From Maricaulis sp. (lineage in GTDB: Bacteria; Pseudomonadota; Alphaproteobacteria; Caulobacterales; Maricaulaceae), in NCBI GenBank assembly GCA_002694345.1, contig NZLV01000113.1, forward strand, positions 1 to 16,744: a stretch of DNA of 16,744 nucleotides, given 5' to 3'. A program made the position numbers and the translations under genes. The notes beneath the pieces are model-generated. The model did not search any database and was not told the DNA's origin. It saw nothing but the letters and a program-made list of their open reading frames with translations. Positions within the stretch are counted from its first letter, which is position 1. Each line of letters opens with the position of its first letter. This document shows, piece after piece, positions 6,064 to 13,981 of this stretch.

Positions 6064-6645
6064 ATGACAGGCAAGAGAGAAAGCAAAAAGCGCGCGGTTC
6101 GCAAAGCCCTTTACGAGGCCGCCGTGCAGCTGATCGAGCGCGATGGCTATGATGCCGTCAGCGTTGACCAGATTGTGGCCATCGCCGGCGTCGCCAAGGG
6201 CACCTTCTTCAACCACTTCCCCGGCAAGGCGGACCTTCTGGCCGACTGGTACCGCCAGGCCATGCAGGACGGGCTCGAGATTGATCTGTCCGGCATCCGG
6301 TCCCTGCCCGAACAATGGCTGGCTCTCGCCCGTGCCAGCGTGCAAGGCGCTGCGGCCTCCCCGAACATGTGGAGCGCGAAGGCGGAGCAGGCTCCGTCCA
6401 CACCCTCGATCCAGGCCGCAGAGCGGGAGGTGGATGTTGCCCTGCTCGACCGCATGACCGGGCTGGCCGCCTCTGCCGCGTTTGACCGGCCCGTGGATGC
6501 CGCCGGGCTGGCTGATCTGGCCGTGACCCTGGTGACCGGCTCGATCCGGGAGGCCCAGGTCACCGGCCAGGCCGAGGCGCTGGACGGCCGGATGGCCTCA
6601 CGACTGCGCAGCCTGTGCCGCCTCGCCGGTTACACCGGGCCTTGA
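6064..6645 (+). CDS. TetR-family transcriptional regulator
   Basis: The protein is 193 aa, the usual TetR length. Residues about 10-62 form the N-terminal helix-turn-helix domain: ALYEAAVQLIERDGYDAVSV leads into DQIVAIAGVAKGTFFNHFPGK, with the typical GTFFNHFxxK turn and KADLLADW after it. The remaining residues form a helical ligand-binding domain that shows no recognisable ligand class. The gene diverges from tlyA and lies 53 nt upstream of the S41 peptidase gene on the same strand. That neighbour is the most likely target, along with autoregulation. No clear palindromic operator was seen between 6013 and 6063. Confidence 0.9.
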   Translation: MTGKRESKKRAVRKALYEAAVQLIERDGYDAVSVDQIVAIAGVAKGTFFNHFPGKADLLADWYRQAMQDGLEIDLSGIRSLPEQWLALARASVQGAAASPNMWSAKAEQAPSTPSIQAAEREVDVALLDRMTGLAASAAFDRPVDAAGLADLAVTLVTGSIREAQVTGQAEALDGRMASRLRSLCRLAGYTGP

Positions 6646-6698
6646 TGCCGGGACGGAAAGCGACTAAAGGTGACCGCAGTCATTTTTTGGAGTTGCCC

Positions 6699-8108
6699 GT
6701 GTTGTCCCGTTTCACCTCCGCCTCTCTTGGCCTGATCGCCGCGCTGGGCCTGTCGGCCTGCGACACCGGCTCCGCTTCGCCGGAGCCCCGCGAAATCCAT
6801 ACCGAAACCGGCATGCTGCCCGCCGCCCAGGGCATCTGGCGCAATGCGGACTATGGTTGGATCCTGGAGATCGACGAGACGGGGATCACGCGCTGGCAGG
6901 ACACGCCGGCGGGTTGCTATCGCACGGCGCAGGACGGTCCCACCCTGATGAGCCAGGTGGAATACCGTTTTTTCACGCCAGCGGGTCCGGACCGGGCCCA
7001 GTTCGAATACTTGCCCGGCGATGGTCATACGATCTTCCGGCGGCTGAGTACCCTGCCCGAACATTGCGGCGCGACCGACCTGACCGACCGTGCCGGGACA
7101 CTGGCGGTCTTCGCCTCGGTGTTTGCGCAACACTATGCCTTTTTTGAGCGGCGTGGCGTCGACTGGGACGTCCAGATCGAACAGGCGCGCACAGGTCTCG
7201 CGGATGTTGACACGGATGCCGGCTTCTTCGCCCTCCTCTCCGCGATGATCGAACCGCTGGGTGACAGCCATACCAAGCTGATTGCCGAGTTCGATGGAGA
7301 GCGCCACCGCGCGCAATACGGGTTCGGAGAAACCCTGCCGATGATCCATGAGGGCATGGGCGAGACACCCTGGCTGATCGGGATCATCGACGGACTGATG
7401 ACCGACGTCCTCGATCCCGGCGCCCGCCACATCCTCAATGACCGCGTCATTGTCGGAACCATTGATGGGCGGATCGGCTATATCCAGATTTTCACCATGG
7501 GCGGTTTCGACGACACGCTGGAACCGGGCACGCCGGAATGGGCAGCGGGGGAGCTGGCCGCGCTGAATGCCATGCTGGACGAGGCGCTCACCGGGTTTGC
7601 CGGCATGGACGGGGTGATCCTCGACCTGTCCAATAATCGCGGCGGCTATGACGCCGTCACGCGCACCATTGCCAGCCATTTCACCGATGAAGCCTTCGAC
7701 GGCTACTCCGTCCGCACCGATTGGAACGCCGATCCCGACATCACCTACCGCATCGAGCCGTCCGGCGGCGTGCGATACACCGGCCCTGTTGCGGTCCTGA
7801 CCAGTGATGTCACCGTGTCGGCGGGCGAGATCACGACGCTGATGATGCGGCAATTGCCCAACGTCACGCAGGCCGGCCAGACCACGCGCGGCGCCTTCTC
7901 AACACCGCTCGCCAAACCCCTGCCCAATGGCTGGTATGTCGAGCTCGCCAACGAGATTTTCGCGGATGCGGACGGCACGGTTTACGAGGGCGTGGGCCTG
8001 GAACCGACCTGGCCCATCACCGTGTTTGATCCTGCCGATCCGGTTGCGTCCCACGCGCAGGCGGTACGGGATGTGGCAGCGCGGATGATGGAAAACGCCG
8101 GGGACTAA
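6699..8108 (+). CDS. S41-family peptidase-like lipoprotein
   Basis: The protein is 469 aa with a GTG start. GGAG lies 6 nt upstream, and this start gives a 20-residue lipoprotein signal ending LSA|C21. Residues about 22-120 have no recognised domain. An S41 (tail-specific protease/tricorn) fold follows: EPLGDSHTK with His191, DLSNNRGGYD (310-319), TSDVTVSAGE with the likely nucleophile Ser374, and EGVGLEP near the C-terminus. CtpA-type enzymes use a Lys after a GxxTxG motif, but here the sequence is GQTTRGAFS. A tricorn-like Ser/His arrangement is therefore more likely. No PDZ domain is obvious. It is predicted to be membrane-anchored on the periplasmic side, with unknown substrate. The stop overlaps the convergent dxs stop by 4 nt. 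Confidence 0.87.
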   Translation: MLSRFTSASLGLIAALGLSACDTGSASPEPREIHTETGMLPAAQGIWRNADYGWILEIDETGITRWQDTPAGCYRTAQDGPTLMSQVEYRFFTPAGPDRAQFEYLPGDGHTIFRRLSTLPEHCGATDLTDRAGTLAVFASVFAQHYAFFERRGVDWDVQIEQARTGLADVDTDAGFFALLSAMIEPLGDSHTKLIAEFDGERHRAQYGFGETLPMIHEGMGETPWLIGIIDGLMTDVLDPGARHILNDRVIVGTIDGRIGYIQIFTMGGFDDTLEPGTPEWAAGELAALNAMLDEALTGFAGMDGVILDLSNNRGGYDAVTRTIASHFTDEAFDGYSVRTDWNADPDITYRIEPSGGVRYTGPVAVLTSDVTVSAGEITTLMMRQLPNVTQAGQTTRGAFSTPLAKPLPNGWYVELANEIFADADGTVYEGVGLEPTWPITVFDPADPVASHAQAVRDVAARMMENAGD

Positions 8109-10033
8109 CCCGCCGCCAGCTCCGCAGCGATGCGCTCGGCGGCGGCTTCGTCCTGGCCCATGGCTTCCAGCGCCTTGGCGGCGATGTGGCGAGCATTGAG
8201 GCCGGCTTCCTCGTACATGTTGTACGGCGTGTCCTGGTCCTGGAAAATGTCCGGCAGGGTCAGGGTGCGGACCTTGAGGCCGCGATCCAGCAGGCCGGCA
8301 TCGGCCAGCCAGTGCAGGACAAAGCCACCGAAGCCGCACTGGGCGCCCTCTTCCACCGTGATCAGGACTTCATGCTCCCGCGCCAGACGGGTGATGAGGT
8401 CGGTGTCCAGCGGTTTGGCGAAGCGGGCATCGGCCACCGTGGTGGAGAAGCCCTGCGCGGCCAGGGCATCGGCGGCCTTCAGGCTCTCGCCCAGACGCGT
8501 GCCCAGGGAGAGAATGGCAATGCGCGAACCTTCGCGCACGATACGGCCCTTGCCGATCTCCAGCGGCGTGATCAGCTCGGGCATCTCGATCCCGGTGCCA
8601 TTGCCGCGCGGATAGCGGAAGGCAGAAGGACGGTCATCAATCTGCGTCGCCGTCGCGACCATGCGCGCGAGCTCGACCTCGTCAGAGGCCGCCATCATCA
8701 CCATGCCCGGCAGCTGGCCCATGAAGCCCAGATCAAAGGATCCGGCATGGGTACAGCCATCGGCACCGACCAGACCGGCCCGGTCGATGGCAAAACGCAC
8801 GGGCAGGTTCTGGATCGCCACATCATGGACGACCTGGTCATAACCGCGCTGCAGGAAGGTGGAATAGAGCGCCGCGAAAGGCTTCATCCCGTCCGCCGCC
8901 AGACCGGCCGCGAAGGTGACAGCATGCTGTTCGGCAATGCCGACATCGAACATGCGGTCCGGGAAGCGCTCGGCAAACAGGTCCAGACCGGTCCCGCCCG
9001 GCATGGCAGCGGTGATGCCGACCACGCGCTCATCGGCCTCGGCCTCGCGGATCAGCTGCTGCGCGAACACCTTGGTGTAGGACGGCGCACTGGCCTGGGA
9101 TTTCTGTTGTTCGCCGGTAACGACATTGAACTTGGCGACGCCGTGATACTTGTCGTCGGCCGCCTCGGCCGGGGCATAGCCCTTGCCCTTCTGCGTGACG
9201 ACATGGATCAGGACCGGGCCATTATCGCTGTCGCGCACATTGCGCAGGACCGGGACCAGCTGGTCGAGATCATGGCCGTCGATCGGGCCGACATAGCGGA
9301 AGCCCATCTCTTCGAAGAGCGTGCCGCCCATGGCCATGCCGCGCATGTATTCCTCGGCCCGGCGCGCAGCTTCCTCGACGCGCAGCGCCTTGGCCACGCC
9401 CTTGCCCAGCTTGCGCAGGCTGCGATAGCCCTGCGAGGAGACCAGGCGGGCGAAATAATGGCTCATCGCGCCCACCGGCGGGGCGATGGACATGTCATTG
9501 TCATTGAGGATGACGATCAGGCGGCCACCGATATGGCCGGCATTGTTCATCGCCTCATAGGCCATGCCCGCAGACATGGACCCGTCGCCGATCACGGCGA
9601 TCACATTGCGGTCGTCCTCACCTTTCAGGTCGCGCGACACGGCAAAACCAAGCCCGGCAGAAATCGAGGTGGAGGCATGCGCGGCGCCGAACGGGTCGTA
9701 TTCGCTTTCCGCGCGCTTGGTGAAGCCGGACAGGCCCCCGCCCTGGCGCAGGGTGCGGATGCGGTCGCGGCGACCGGTCAGGATCTTGTGCGGATAGCAC
9801 TGGTGGCCGACATCCCAGATCAGGGTATCGCGCGGCGTGTCGAACACATGGTGCAAGGCGGTGGTCAGCTCCACCACACCGAGGCCGGCCCCCAGATGGC
9901 CGCCCGTCACTGACACGGCATCAATCGTCTCGGCGCGCAGCTCATCCGCCACGTCGCGCAATTGCGCCACGCTCAGATTGCGCAGATCCGCCGGGAACTG
10001 GATGCGATCAAGTGCCGGGGTTTTGGGTGCCAT
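8105..10033 (-). CDS. dxs: 1-deoxy-D-xylulose-5-phosphate synthase
   Basis: This thiamine-diphosphate enzyme condenses pyruvate with glyceraldehyde 3-phosphate, the first step of the MEP isoprenoid pathway. It is 642 aa, the normal length. GGHLGAGLG has His46. The ThDP/Mg motif is GDGSMSAGMAYEAMN (149-163) with NDNDMSI (177-183). YVGPIDGHD is at 247-255. DVGIAEQHA (363-371) contains the catalytic Glu368. AIDRAGLVGADGCTHAG is the pyrimidine-domain block. The ATG at 10033 lies 14 nt after the ispA stop and is preceded by GAGAGGCGGG. It forms an operon with ispA, csaA and xseB, and its product feeds the pathway that supplies IspA. Confidence 0.98.
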   Translation of the reverse strand: MAPKTPALDRIQFPADLRNLSVAQLRDVADELRAETIDAVSVTGGHLGAGLGVVELTTALHHVFDTPRDTLIWDVGHQCYPHKILTGRRDRIRTLRQGGGLSGFTKRAESEYDPFGAAHASTSISAGLGFAVSRDLKGEDDRNVIAVIGDGSMSAGMAYEAMNNAGHIGGRLIVILNDNDMSIAPPVGAMSHYFARLVSSQGYRSLRKLGKGVAKALRVEEAARRAEEYMRGMAMGGTLFEEMGFRYVGPIDGHDLDQLVPVLRNVRDSDNGPVLIHVVTQKGKGYAPAEAADDKYHGVAKFNVVTGEQQKSQASAPSYTKVFAQQLIREAEADERVVGITAAMPGGTGLDLFAERFPDRMFDVGIAEQHAVTFAAGLAADGMKPFAALYSTFLQRGYDQVVHDVAIQNLPVRFAIDRAGLVGADGCTHAGSFDLGFMGQLPGMVMMAASDEVELARMVATATQIDDRPSAFRYPRGNGTGIEMPELITPLEIGKGRIVREGSRIAILSLGTRLGESLKAADALAAQGFSTTVADARFAKPLDTDLITRLAREHEVLITVEEGAQCGFGGFVLHWLADAGLLDRGLKVRTLTLPDIFQDQDTPYNMYEEAGLNARHIAAKALEAMGQDEAAAERIAAELAAG

Positions 10034-10047
10034 TCGGTTCCCGCCTC

Positions 10048-10935
10048 TCAGGAGCGGCGCGCGACGATGAAGTCGACGGCCTCACGTAAAACATCTGCCC
10101 GCGCACCGAAGGGTTCAAGATGCTCCTTGGCCTGTGCGGCCAAATGCCCTGAACGCTCCTTGGCGCCCTCGACCCCCAGAATGGTGACAAAGGTGGCTTT
10201 TCCTTGACCGGCATCCTTGCCGGCGGCCTTGCCCATTTCTTCCTGGTCGCCTGTCGCGTCCAGAAGGTCGTCCGTGATCTGATAGGCCAAGCCGAGATCG
10301 TGCGCAAACCCTTCCAGCGCCCGGCGGACATGATCTTCCACCTCGCGCAGGATGGTGCACAATTCCACCGCGTAGGAGATCAGCGCACCCGTCTTCATCC
10401 GGTGCATGCGAGTGACGACGGAAATATCGAACTGCTCGGTCTCGGCGCGGATATCGATCATCTGGCCACCGACCATGCCATAGGGACCGGAGGCCCGGGA
10501 CAGGCGCTCGACCAGACGGGCACGCACACTGCCGCGCTGGTGCGTGTCGGGATGCGCCAGGATTTCAAAAGCCACGGACTGCAGCGCATCCCCGGCCAGA
10601 ACCGCGGTCGCCTCGTCATAGGCCTTGTGCACGGTGGGGCGGCCACGGCGCATGTCATCATCATCCATGCAGGGCAGATCATCATGGATCAGCGAATAGG
10701 CGTGGATGCATTCCAGGGCGCAGCTGGCGCGCAGCACGCCCCGGTCATCGGCGCCGACCAGCTTGCCGGCCTCGACCGCCAGGAAGGGACGCAGCCGTTT
10801 GCCCGGCCCCAGCGCGGCATAGCGCATGGCCGAATTGAGATGCGCCTCCGGCCCCTCCGCCCGCGGCAGCAGGGCATCCAGGGCAACGGTGACGCGGTCG
10901 GCCGCTTCATTCAGGCGCTGTTCGAAGGAATCCAT
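10048..10935 (-). CDS. ispA: farnesyl diphosphate synthase (polyprenyl synthetase)
   Basis: The enzyme adds isopentenyl diphosphate to DMAPP and GPP to give FPP for quinones and undecaprenyl carriers. It is 295 aa. The first aspartate-rich motif is DDLPCMDDDD at 85-94, with two extra residues as in bacterial type FPP synthases. It is preceded by YSLIH as in E. coli IspA, which favours C15 rather than longer products. The second motif is DDLLD at 222-226. GKRLRP (45-50), GGQM (156-159) and KTGAL (181-185) are also present. It lies 14 nt upstream of dxs and 8 nt downstream of csaA. A geranylgeranyl product cannot be excluded from sequence alone. Confidence 0.94.
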   Translation of the reverse strand: MDSFEQRLNEAADRVTVALDALLPRAEGPEAHLNSAMRYAALGPGKRLRPFLAVEAGKLVGADDRGVLRASCALECIHAYSLIHDDLPCMDDDDMRRGRPTVHKAYDEATAVLAGDALQSVAFEILAHPDTHQRGSVRARLVERLSRASGPYGMVGGQMIDIRAETEQFDISVVTRMHRMKTGALISYAVELCTILREVEDHVRRALEGFAHDLGLAYQITDDLLDATGDQEEMGKAAGKDAGQGKATFVTILGVEGAKERSGHLAAQAKEHLEPFGARADVLREAVDFIVARRS

Positions 10936-10943
10936 GGGCGAAC

Positions 10944-11297
10944 CTAATGCATCCGTGAGCCGTTGGGGGCGCTCTGGTCGGGCGCCAGCAGAATGATATC
11001 GCCCGCCGCGTCGGAGACGCCGAGGACAAGGATTTCAGACCGGACCGGTCCGATCTGGCGCGGCGGGAAGTTCACCACGGCCATGACCTGACGGCCGACC
11101 AATTCATCGGGTTTGTAGTGGACGGTGACCTGGGCGGAACTCTTTTTGACACCCAACTCTTCACCCATATCCACCCACAGCTTGATCGCCGGCTTGCGGG
11201 CTTCCGGGAAAGGCTCGGCCTGCACGACCGTTCCGACACGGATATCCAGTTTCAGGAAGTCCTCGATACTGGCCGGAGGGGTTGGGGCAGAAGCCAT
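10944..11297 (-). CDS. csaA: CsaA-like tRNA-binding domain protein
   Basis: The protein is 117 aa and is a stand-alone OB-fold tRNA-binding domain. LDIRVGTVV (18-26), KKSSAQVT (51-58), VVNFPPRQIGPVRSEILVLG (75-94) and a D/N-rich C-terminal end match the CsaA family. That family was described as a Sec-linked chaperone in Bacillus and is related to the C-terminal dimerisation domain of MetRS. The ATG at 11297 is 3 nt after the xseB stop; a TTG directly before it (11300) would add only one residue. It is embedded in the xseB-csaA-ispA-dxs operon. A link to isoprenoid synthesis is not implied by the family; the gene may simply share the transcript. Confidence 0.88.
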   Translation of the reverse strand: MASAPTPPASIEDFLKLDIRVGTVVQAEPFPEARKPAIKLWVDMGEELGVKKSSAQVTVHYKPDELVGRQVMAVVNFPPRQIGPVRSEILVLGVSDAAGDIILLAPDQSAPNGSRMH

Positions 11298-11300
11298 CAA

Positions 11301-11549
11301 TCAGTCCAGGCCGGCCGGTTCCGTCGCCGGCTGCCCGTCCTCGCCCTTCACGATCTTCTCGACCTTGAGCTCGGCGGTTTTCAGCTTGGCTTCGCAGTGC
11401 GCGCGCAGGGCCGCGCCGCGTTCATAGATCTCGATGGAACGTTCCAGCTCGACTTCCCCGGATTCCAGTTGCTGGACAATACGCTCCAGCTCGGCCGCGG
11501 CCTGTTCGAAACTCAGGCTGGCAATGTCGGCATTGGGGGTTTCGGACAT
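11301..11549 (-). CDS. xseB: exodeoxyribonuclease VII small subunit
   Basis: The protein is 82 aa. It has the family pattern LSFEQAAAELERIVQQLES, then GEVELERSIEIYERGAAL, then CEAKLKTAELKVEKI, predicted as two long helices. XseB coats the coiled-coil region of XseA in exonuclease VII, which degrades single-stranded DNA; xseA is not in this window. GAGGAG lies 7 nt before the ATG. It is the first gene of a tight minus-strand run with csaA, ispA and dxs. The pairing of xseB with ispA and dxs is common across proteobacteria. Confidence 0.95.
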   Translation of the reverse strand: MSETPNADIASLSFEQAAAELERIVQQLESGEVELERSIEIYERGAALRAHCEAKLKTAELKVEKIVKGEDGQPATEPAGLD

Positions 11550-11573
11550 GGTCGGGCTCCTCGTCAGACCGGC

Positions 11574-11602
11574 AGCATAGAAAGCGGAATCAGGTGCGGC
11601 AA
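11574..11602 (-). promoter_or_regulatory. candidate promoter of the xseB-csaA-ispA-dxs operon
   Basis: On the minus strand TTGCCG (11602-11597), 17 nt, TATGCT (11579-11574). The -35 differs from TTGACG at one base, and the -10 matches TATAAT at 4/6. Transcription would start near 11567, giving an 18-nt leader that contains the GAGGAG ribosome binding site of xseB. Confidence 0.45.
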
Positions 11603-11618
11603 TGGCCGCGCACGCCGA

Positions 11619-12221
11619 TTATTCCGGCCGGTACTCATACCGGCGCCAGGACCAGTAGGTATCGCCGCCATCGCGCACGCACACCCAGTTCCGGCGGCGC
11701 AGGTGCGGCCGCATCATGCGGTTGAACCAGCCATGCGCGCACAAGACAACCGGTCCGGCTGCGGCCGCCTCGATCAGGCGCAGTACCGCGGCATCGGCCC
11801 GGGCCTCGGCCTCGACCCGGCTTTCGCGGCCGCGCGCCTGACCCATCCACCAGGAACAGCGGGCAAACACACCCCAGGTCTTCGCCATGAATTTTCCGGG
11901 CATGGGCGGGGGCGGCAATTCGGCTTCCACGAAGACCGGATCGATCACCAGATCGCGCTCCGGCGCCACCGCCTGGGCCGTCTCGATCGCCCGCTGCAGG
12001 GTGGAGGCAAATACGGTGTGGGACGCGGCCGCCGCCTCGACCAGCGCATCCGGCGCACTCTGTCCGGGAGCCAGGCTGGCGGGCTGGTAGAGATTGTCCC
12101 ACCAATCCTCATAGCCGCGCCAGTCCAGCCAGGCCTCGCGATTGGCATCGGGCCGTCCATGCCGGGCAATCGTGATGCTGCCGGGCGGCGTGGAGGCGAT
12201 ATCAGGCAGGGAGGCGGTCAT
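11619..12221 (-). CDS. histidine phosphatase superfamily protein
   Basis: The protein is 200 aa. The catalytic motif ARHGRP holds the phospho-accepting His21 with Arg20. STLQRAIETA (73-82) supplies the conserved Arg77, VEAEL (98-102) the likely acid residue, and CAHGWFNRMMRP the second active-site His163. This is the phosphoglycerate-mutase-like 2H phosphatase fold in the cytosol; the substrate is not readable from sequence. The chain ends in an unusual Trp/Tyr/Arg-rich tail. No Shine-Dalgarno sequence is seen before the ATG. It lies 69 nt upstream of xseB and 88 nt downstream of the HDAC gene, all on one strand. Confidence 0.87.
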   Translation of the reverse strand: MTASLPDIASTPPGSITIARHGRPDANREAWLDWRGYEDWWDNLYQPASLAPGQSAPDALVEAAAASHTVFASTLQRAIETAQAVAPERDLVIDPVFVEAELPPPPMPGKFMAKTWGVFARCSWWMGQARGRESRVEAEARADAAVLRLIEAAAAGPVVLCAHGWFNRMMRPHLRRRNWVCVRDGGDTYWSWRRYEYRPE

Positions 12222-12309
12222 GGGTCGCGCGTGCAGGCCAGCTCTCTCGGGGCGGGCAAGACCGGCCGGAGCGCCCCGCCGCTGCCTGCCAATACAATCC
12301 TGTCAAAGC

Positions 12310-13242
12310 TCAGGCCTCGGCGAGCGCCTGAACAAAGGCGCAGGCCGAGCGGGCCAGAGCCGGGCAGTCGTATCCGCCCTCCAGTACGGAGACAAGACGG
12401 GAAAACGCAAATTCCCGGGCAATGCCAGCCAGTTGTTGGGCCGCCCAGGCATAGTCTTCGTCTGTCAGGCGAAACCCGGCCAGCGGATCATCGGCATGGG
12501 CGTCGAATCCGGCTGAAACCAGGACCAGCGCCGGTTGCGCCCGCCGCAGGGCCGGAATGACTTCCGCCTCGAAAGCCATCCGCCAGGCCTCACTGCCGGT
12601 TCCCTCCGGCAGCGGAATGTTGACGACATTGCCATTGAGACCGGTCTCGCCGGCACTTCCCGTGCCCGGATAGAGCGGCGCCTGGTGCAGGGAGATGAAA
12701 TGGACGCGCTCATCCCGCTCCGCCAGGCACTGTGTGCCATTGCCGTGATGGACGTCGATATCGACGATGGCGACGGACGCAAGCCCATGGACATCCAGCG
12801 CATGGCGGGCGGCGATGGCGACCTGGTTGAACAGGCAGAAGCCCATCGCCTGGTCCGGCTCGGCATGATGACCGGGCGGACGGGCGAGGACGAAATACGC
12901 GCCCTCCCCGTCTTCCACGGCGCCATCCACCGCCATCAGCGCCCCGCCGACCGCACTCAGCGCGGCCCGGGCTGACGGTCCGCGGACCAGTGTGTCGGCA
13001 TCCAGGGCGACCCAGTCATCCTCCCCCGCTTCGGCACAGGCCGAGAGCACGCGATCCACGTGCTGCACGGTGTGGAAACGGGCGAGCGCCTCGACCGGAG
13101 CCTGCTGGGCGGTCAGCCAGTCACTGACCGGCACAGCCTCCAGCGCTTCACGCACGGCGGTGTAGCGCCCGGCATGTTCGGGATGCCCGTCGGGCAGGCG
13201 ATGCTCAAGGCTGGCGGGGCTGTCGACAATCGTCGTTTTCAT
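12310..13242 (-). CDS. histone-deacetylase-family (class II-like) deacetylase
   Basis: The protein is 310 aa. The catalytic pocket looks complete: RPPGHHAEP with the His125-His126 dyad, VDIDVHHGNG with zinc ligands Asp163 and His165, SAGFDAH with zinc ligand Asp247, and EGGYD with Tyr291. The N-terminal HRLPDGHPEHAGRY is typical of bacterial acetoin-utilisation/acetylpolyamine-type members. These zinc hydrolases remove acyl groups from polyamines, small amides or lysines; the substrate here is unknown. ATG 13242 is chosen; a TTG at 13260 is possible, and neither has a clear ribosome binding site. It lies 54 nt downstream of the SET gene. HDAC-family genes near xseB occur in other alphaproteobacteria. 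Confidence 0.93.
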   Translation of the reverse strand: MKTTIVDSPASLEHRLPDGHPEHAGRYTAVREALEAVPVSDWLTAQQAPVEALARFHTVQHVDRVLSACAEAGEDDWVALDADTLVRGPSARAALSAVGGALMAVDGAVEDGEGAYFVLARPPGHHAEPDQAMGFCLFNQVAIAARHALDVHGLASVAIVDIDVHHGNGTQCLAERDERVHFISLHQAPLYPGTGSAGETGLNGNVVNIPLPEGTGSEAWRMAFEAEVIPALRRAQPALVLVSAGFDAHADDPLAGFRLTDEDYAWAAQQLAGIAREFAFSRLVSVLEGGYDCPALARSACAFVQALAEA

Positions 13243-13296
13243 GCGCCGCAGTGTCGTCAAAACACGCCGCTTTGCCCAGCCCCAAAACCGCTCGCG

Positions 13297-13707
13297 TCAG
13301 GCCGGAATGGACTCGGCCATACCGTTCGAGCAGGCCGGCAGGAGCATGAACTCGTCCATGAATTGCCGGTAGTCGCAGAGGATTTCCTCGCCCTGGCGAA
13401 TGTCCCGCACCGCCACCCCGCTGCCATCCGGCGCCGAGAAGTCCAGGTTCGGTGTGTCGGAATGATTGAGGAAGCGGGCATGGTCGCCGTCGAGCAGATA
13501 GGCGCCCAAGGTCCGGTCAAAATAGGCATAGCGCCGGATGAAGCCCTGATAGACATCCGGCCGCTCCGCGACCTGGAGCGGCGAAAGCAGGATGTCGACC
13601 GCCGGGTCGAGAGCCCACAGTTTCTGCCCCTTGGGGATGAATTGCGACGCAAAGACACCCAGGCCCTCAAGCGGGCTGGGAGAGAGATAGGTTTCGACCA
13701 GAAGCAT
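13297..13707 (-). CDS. SET-domain protein (putative lysine methyltransferase)
   Basis: The protein is 136 aa, essentially a bare SET domain. GLGVFA (15-20) is the first SAM-binding strand motif. FLNHSDTPNL (79-88) is the NHSxxPN signature. GEEILCDY (106-113) ends in the catalytic Tyr region. There is no pre-SET or post-SET zinc cluster (only Cys111 and Cys126), as is usual for short bacterial SET proteins. A role in methylating protein lysines using SAM follows from the family; the target is unknown. AGGAG lies 10 nt before the ATG. It has its own promoter candidate at 13828-13853 and is followed by the HDAC gene on the same strand. Confidence 0.86.
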   Translation of the reverse strand: MLLVETYLSPSPLEGLGVFASQFIPKGQKLWALDPAVDILLSPLQVAERPDVYQGFIRRYAYFDRTLGAYLLDGDHARFLNHSDTPNLDFSAPDGSGVAVRDIRQGEEILCDYRQFMDEFMLLPACSNGMAESIPA

Positions 13708-13827
13708 GGGCCGGACACTCCTGCCATCCGCGTCGACGGACGGCCAAGATCACGCGGCGGGATACCCGGCCGCAGAGTGCGACGCTCTGATGCCCATATT
13801 GGCGAATTTCAGGGAAATACAAGCGGG

Positions 13828-13853
13828 ATTTTATGCGTGAGAGCCCGTGTCAA
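13828..13853 (-). promoter_or_regulatory. promoter of the SET-domain gene
   Basis: On the minus strand TTGACA (13853-13848), 14 nt, TAAAAT followed by C (13833-13827). The spacing is short for E. coli but within the Caulobacter-type range, counting TTGACAC, 12 nt, ATAAAATC. The start near 13821 gives a leader of about 114 nt to the SET ATG. Apart from this promoter I see no gene between 13708 and 13864. Confidence 0.55.
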
Positions 13854-13864
13854 ACCCTATCGCG

Positions 13865-13972
13865 TCAGAACCCGTAAGGTGAGCCGCCCCGAATCCAAGC
13901 GACGGCGAACACCACGACCAGCCCCGCGATCACGACCACACTGAACCATCCCGAACCCGACCGTGTCTTCAT
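13865..13972 (-). CDS. 35-aa single-pass membrane peptide
   Basis: This short frame runs from ATG (13972) to TGA (13865). It starts MKTRSGSGWF, has a hydrophobic segment SVVVIAGLVVVFAVAW (about 11-26), and ends IRGGSPYGF. The positive N-terminus, one membrane span and short polar tail are typical of regulatory or accessory micro-membrane proteins. GGGGGCAAGGG lies just upstream and can serve as ribosome binding site, partly inside a hairpin. A CRP/FNR-like operator lies 59-72 nt upstream of the ATG. The SET promoter begins 12 nt after its stop, so it appears to be a separate unit. I do not recognise the family. Confidence 0.6.
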   Translation of the reverse strand: MKTRSGSGWFSVVVIAGLVVVFAVAWIRGGSPYGF

Positions 13973-13981
13973 ATCCCTTGC

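Noticed and set aside
6671..6688. TGAC-CGCA-GTCA followed by six T before the S41 gene
   Set aside because: It resembles a tiny terminator or attenuator, but a 4-bp stem is too weak to support a call.
8186..9913. A 575-codon open frame antisense to dxs
   Set aside because: It lies entirely inside a clear dxs gene and shows no recognisable domain; long antisense frames are expected at this base composition.
12301..12306. Perfect TTGACA (minus strand) just after the HDAC stop codon
   Set aside because: No acceptable -10 is found at 10-18 nt downstream, so it was not called as a promoter for the phosphatase gene.
11118..12560. A 480-codon plus-strand frame opposite csaA, xseB, the phosphatase and HDAC
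   Set aside because: It crosses four well-supported genes and intergenic gaps and reads as low-complexity His/Arg/Gly-rich sequence.
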